Part shown: piece after piece, positions 62,631 through 64,000 of the stretch
How positions within the stretch are numbered: position 1 is the first letter of the stretch
How the letters are laid out: every line of letters starts with the position of its first letter
Source: Batillaria attramentaria
Lineage: Eukaryota; Mollusca; Gastropoda; Batillariidae
NCBI GenBank assembly: GCA_018292915.2
Contig: JACVVK020000337.1
Span: 561,001 to 625,000, forward strand
DNA: 64,000 nt
Direction: 5' to 3'
Notes under the pieces: model-generated
Seen by the model: only the letters and a program-made list of their open reading frames with translations
What the model was told of the DNA's origin: nothing
Database searches by the model: none
Translations under genes and position numbers: made by a program

Positions 62631-62853
62631 TCCAAACTGTTTTTGATAGGCAGGATTCAAGTTCCAAAGTAACAAATCCTGATTTTCTTCTCCAAAAGTC
62701 TGTCCAGTTTTGTCATGTGTTTAACGTAAGACATCAGTTTGAATTCATTCTGAAACTCATCTATTTGTCATTGTTTTCTGCATGTATTTCCAAAACGTGA
62801 AAATAAAATTGATTTTGATAAAGAATAAAGTAAACATAAAAAAATCCTTCTGT

Positions 62854-62858
<5 letters not shown>

Positions 62859-62907
<49 letters not shown>
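62859..62907. repeat. (GA)n array
   Basis: Uninterrupted GA array next to foldback copy 2. Confidence 0.95.
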
Positions 62908-62909
<2 letters not shown>

Positions 62910-62954
62910 ATCAGTAATCACGGGAATAATAAGGGTTAGGGTAAAATTAAAATC

Positions 62955-63036
62955 AGACCCTCCACCACGAAATGAGTCGACTTGTATGAACATGAACAAA
63001 TAGCACAAGAAGACTCATTTCGTGGTGGAGGGTCAC
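62955..63036. mobile_element. Palindromic foldback element, copy 2
   Basis: Arms GACCCTCCACCACGAAATGA and its complement are nearly perfect. The loop is the reverse complement of the loop at 1837-1919, so this is an independent insertion of the same element. Confidence 0.78.
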
Positions 63037-64000
63037 GGATGCGGAAAGTGTGCTGTAAACAAAAAGCCAGGAGAAGAGAGAAAGAAGGTGGTACCAGTGA
63101 ACCTCCCTTCCGCACTTCAGAAGAGTTGCACCAAAGACCCCTTTCCGCAAGGCCAATACCCAAGAGGTTTCTCTCGTCTGGAGATGCCATCCCTTTCTGT
63201 TTGCACAGATAAAAGAGGTCTGCTTTTAACCCTTGACCCAGCAAACTCTGGCCCCTCTTCATGGGTCACCTGACCCTCGCTGCCAAGTTGGCTACAGTCT
63301 ACAGCCTAAAGACCCTGAAGGTTATAACAAGGAGTGAAGACGAGCTGTATATTGTGAGGGTGCCAAAGATAAACAGGCTAGTGAGCGCGTGGTGGGGGCC
63401 CTAATCAAAGACTTTCAGCGCGGGCGGGACTTTAATCAAAGTGATGACATGCTGCCCTTTTAGCCACCCAAAGGCACAGCCGAGATTGGAATAATCAGGA
63501 AATGCTGCTTCGGAGCTTCACAGAGACTGGATGGGGTCTAAAGAAATGGCGCTATTTTCGCTCTCTTTTAGTGCGCATCAACACGAGAGAAAGTCCAGGG
63601 ACAGAATCTGTATTACAGAGCCCGACGGCGTTTGGTCGATCAGTCAATGATGAAACTGCGAGATATACGAAGTTGCATCACTGAGTGGTATTTCGGCGAC
63701 GTGAAACGAAATGTTGATGTCTTACCATTCTTCGAAGTGCCACAAAGGTCAGGTCGGACAAAAAAAAAAAAAAAATAATAATAATAAAGCTCAGAAATCT
63801 AGCCATTTGGTATTCGGTATTTTGAATCACCACCGAGAATGGGGAGGGGTGTAGCCGGCACAGGGCCACTGAGCGGACAAGTGTTGATAACTCATTATCA
63901 AACCCTCTGATTGACGGGCTCAGATGGCTCCAACACAGCACTCGCTCTTACTCATAGACATCCAAAACCCTTCAGTGTCAGTGCATCTCGTCCACAAAAA

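Larger units (their letters stand above)
59121..64000 (-). other. Sequence upstream of the first visible exon
   Basis: Presumed intron leading to missing 5' exons. It contains dispersed repeats, a SINE-A, a SINE-B fragment, long CA/CG arrays, a (TTTG)n tract (61625-61680) and foldback copy 2. I searched for the family's N-terminal LFGFSV-like and DQWLG-like exons and did not find them. Confidence 0.7.

Noticed and set aside
62007..62675. Long open frames across the CA/CG array
   Set aside because: They are low-complexity frames of a dinucleotide repeat on both strands, not genes. The same applies to all CVCVCV and HTHTHT frames in the window.

Overview
This is animal nuclear DNA. It has a split gene with GT-AG introns, a very high density of CA/TG, GA and mononucleotide arrays, tRNA-derived SINEs, small inverted-repeat transposons and a 3.6 kb minisatellite. 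The SINE structure, the repeat content and the type of the one gene suggest a lophotrochozoan, most likely a marine mollusc such as a gastropod. The species assignment is inference and is weak.

The window holds one gene I can support strongly. It is an integrin alpha subunit of the RGD-binding class (alpha-5/alpha-V/alpha-8 or insect PS2 type), on the minus strand. By following splice phase I assembled 29 coding exons between 59120 and 9278. They join in frame without a break into 897 residues plus a stop codon. The product has beta-propeller blades with four calcium-binding loops, then thigh, calf-1 and calf-2 domains, one transmembrane helix and a 30-residue cytoplasmic tail with the GFFKR motif. 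There is no inserted I (vWA) domain. Roughly the first 150 residues (signal peptide and first blades) are missing and should lie in exons beyond 64000. The promoter is therefore not in the window.

Layout: 1-5386 is T-rich on the plus strand and may be the 3' untranslated end of a convergent plus-strand gene (poly(A) signal at 5387). 5410-9277 is A-rich on the plus strand and is the probable 3' UTR of the integrin. 9278-31640 is dense with exons. 31641-43292 has three widely spaced exons. 43293-59002 is a 15.7 kb intron that carries the 35-bp minisatellite (51420-55055, about 104 copies). 59003-59120 is the first exon visible, and 59121-64000 is intronic or upstream sequence.

Mobile DNA: four repeat families with internal evidence. 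SINE-A has seven copies, all in the gene's orientation, and three have perfect 13-15 bp target-site duplications. SINE-B has six copies in both orientations. SINE-D has one copy with an 11-bp duplication. A LINE 3' end occurs twice with a stem-loop and (ATT)n tail. There are also two MITE-like elements, a palindromic foldback element in two copies, and an unclassified family in inverted orientation at 48.6 and 59.9 kb. I found no convincing second protein gene, no tRNA or rRNA gene, and no CRISPR array.
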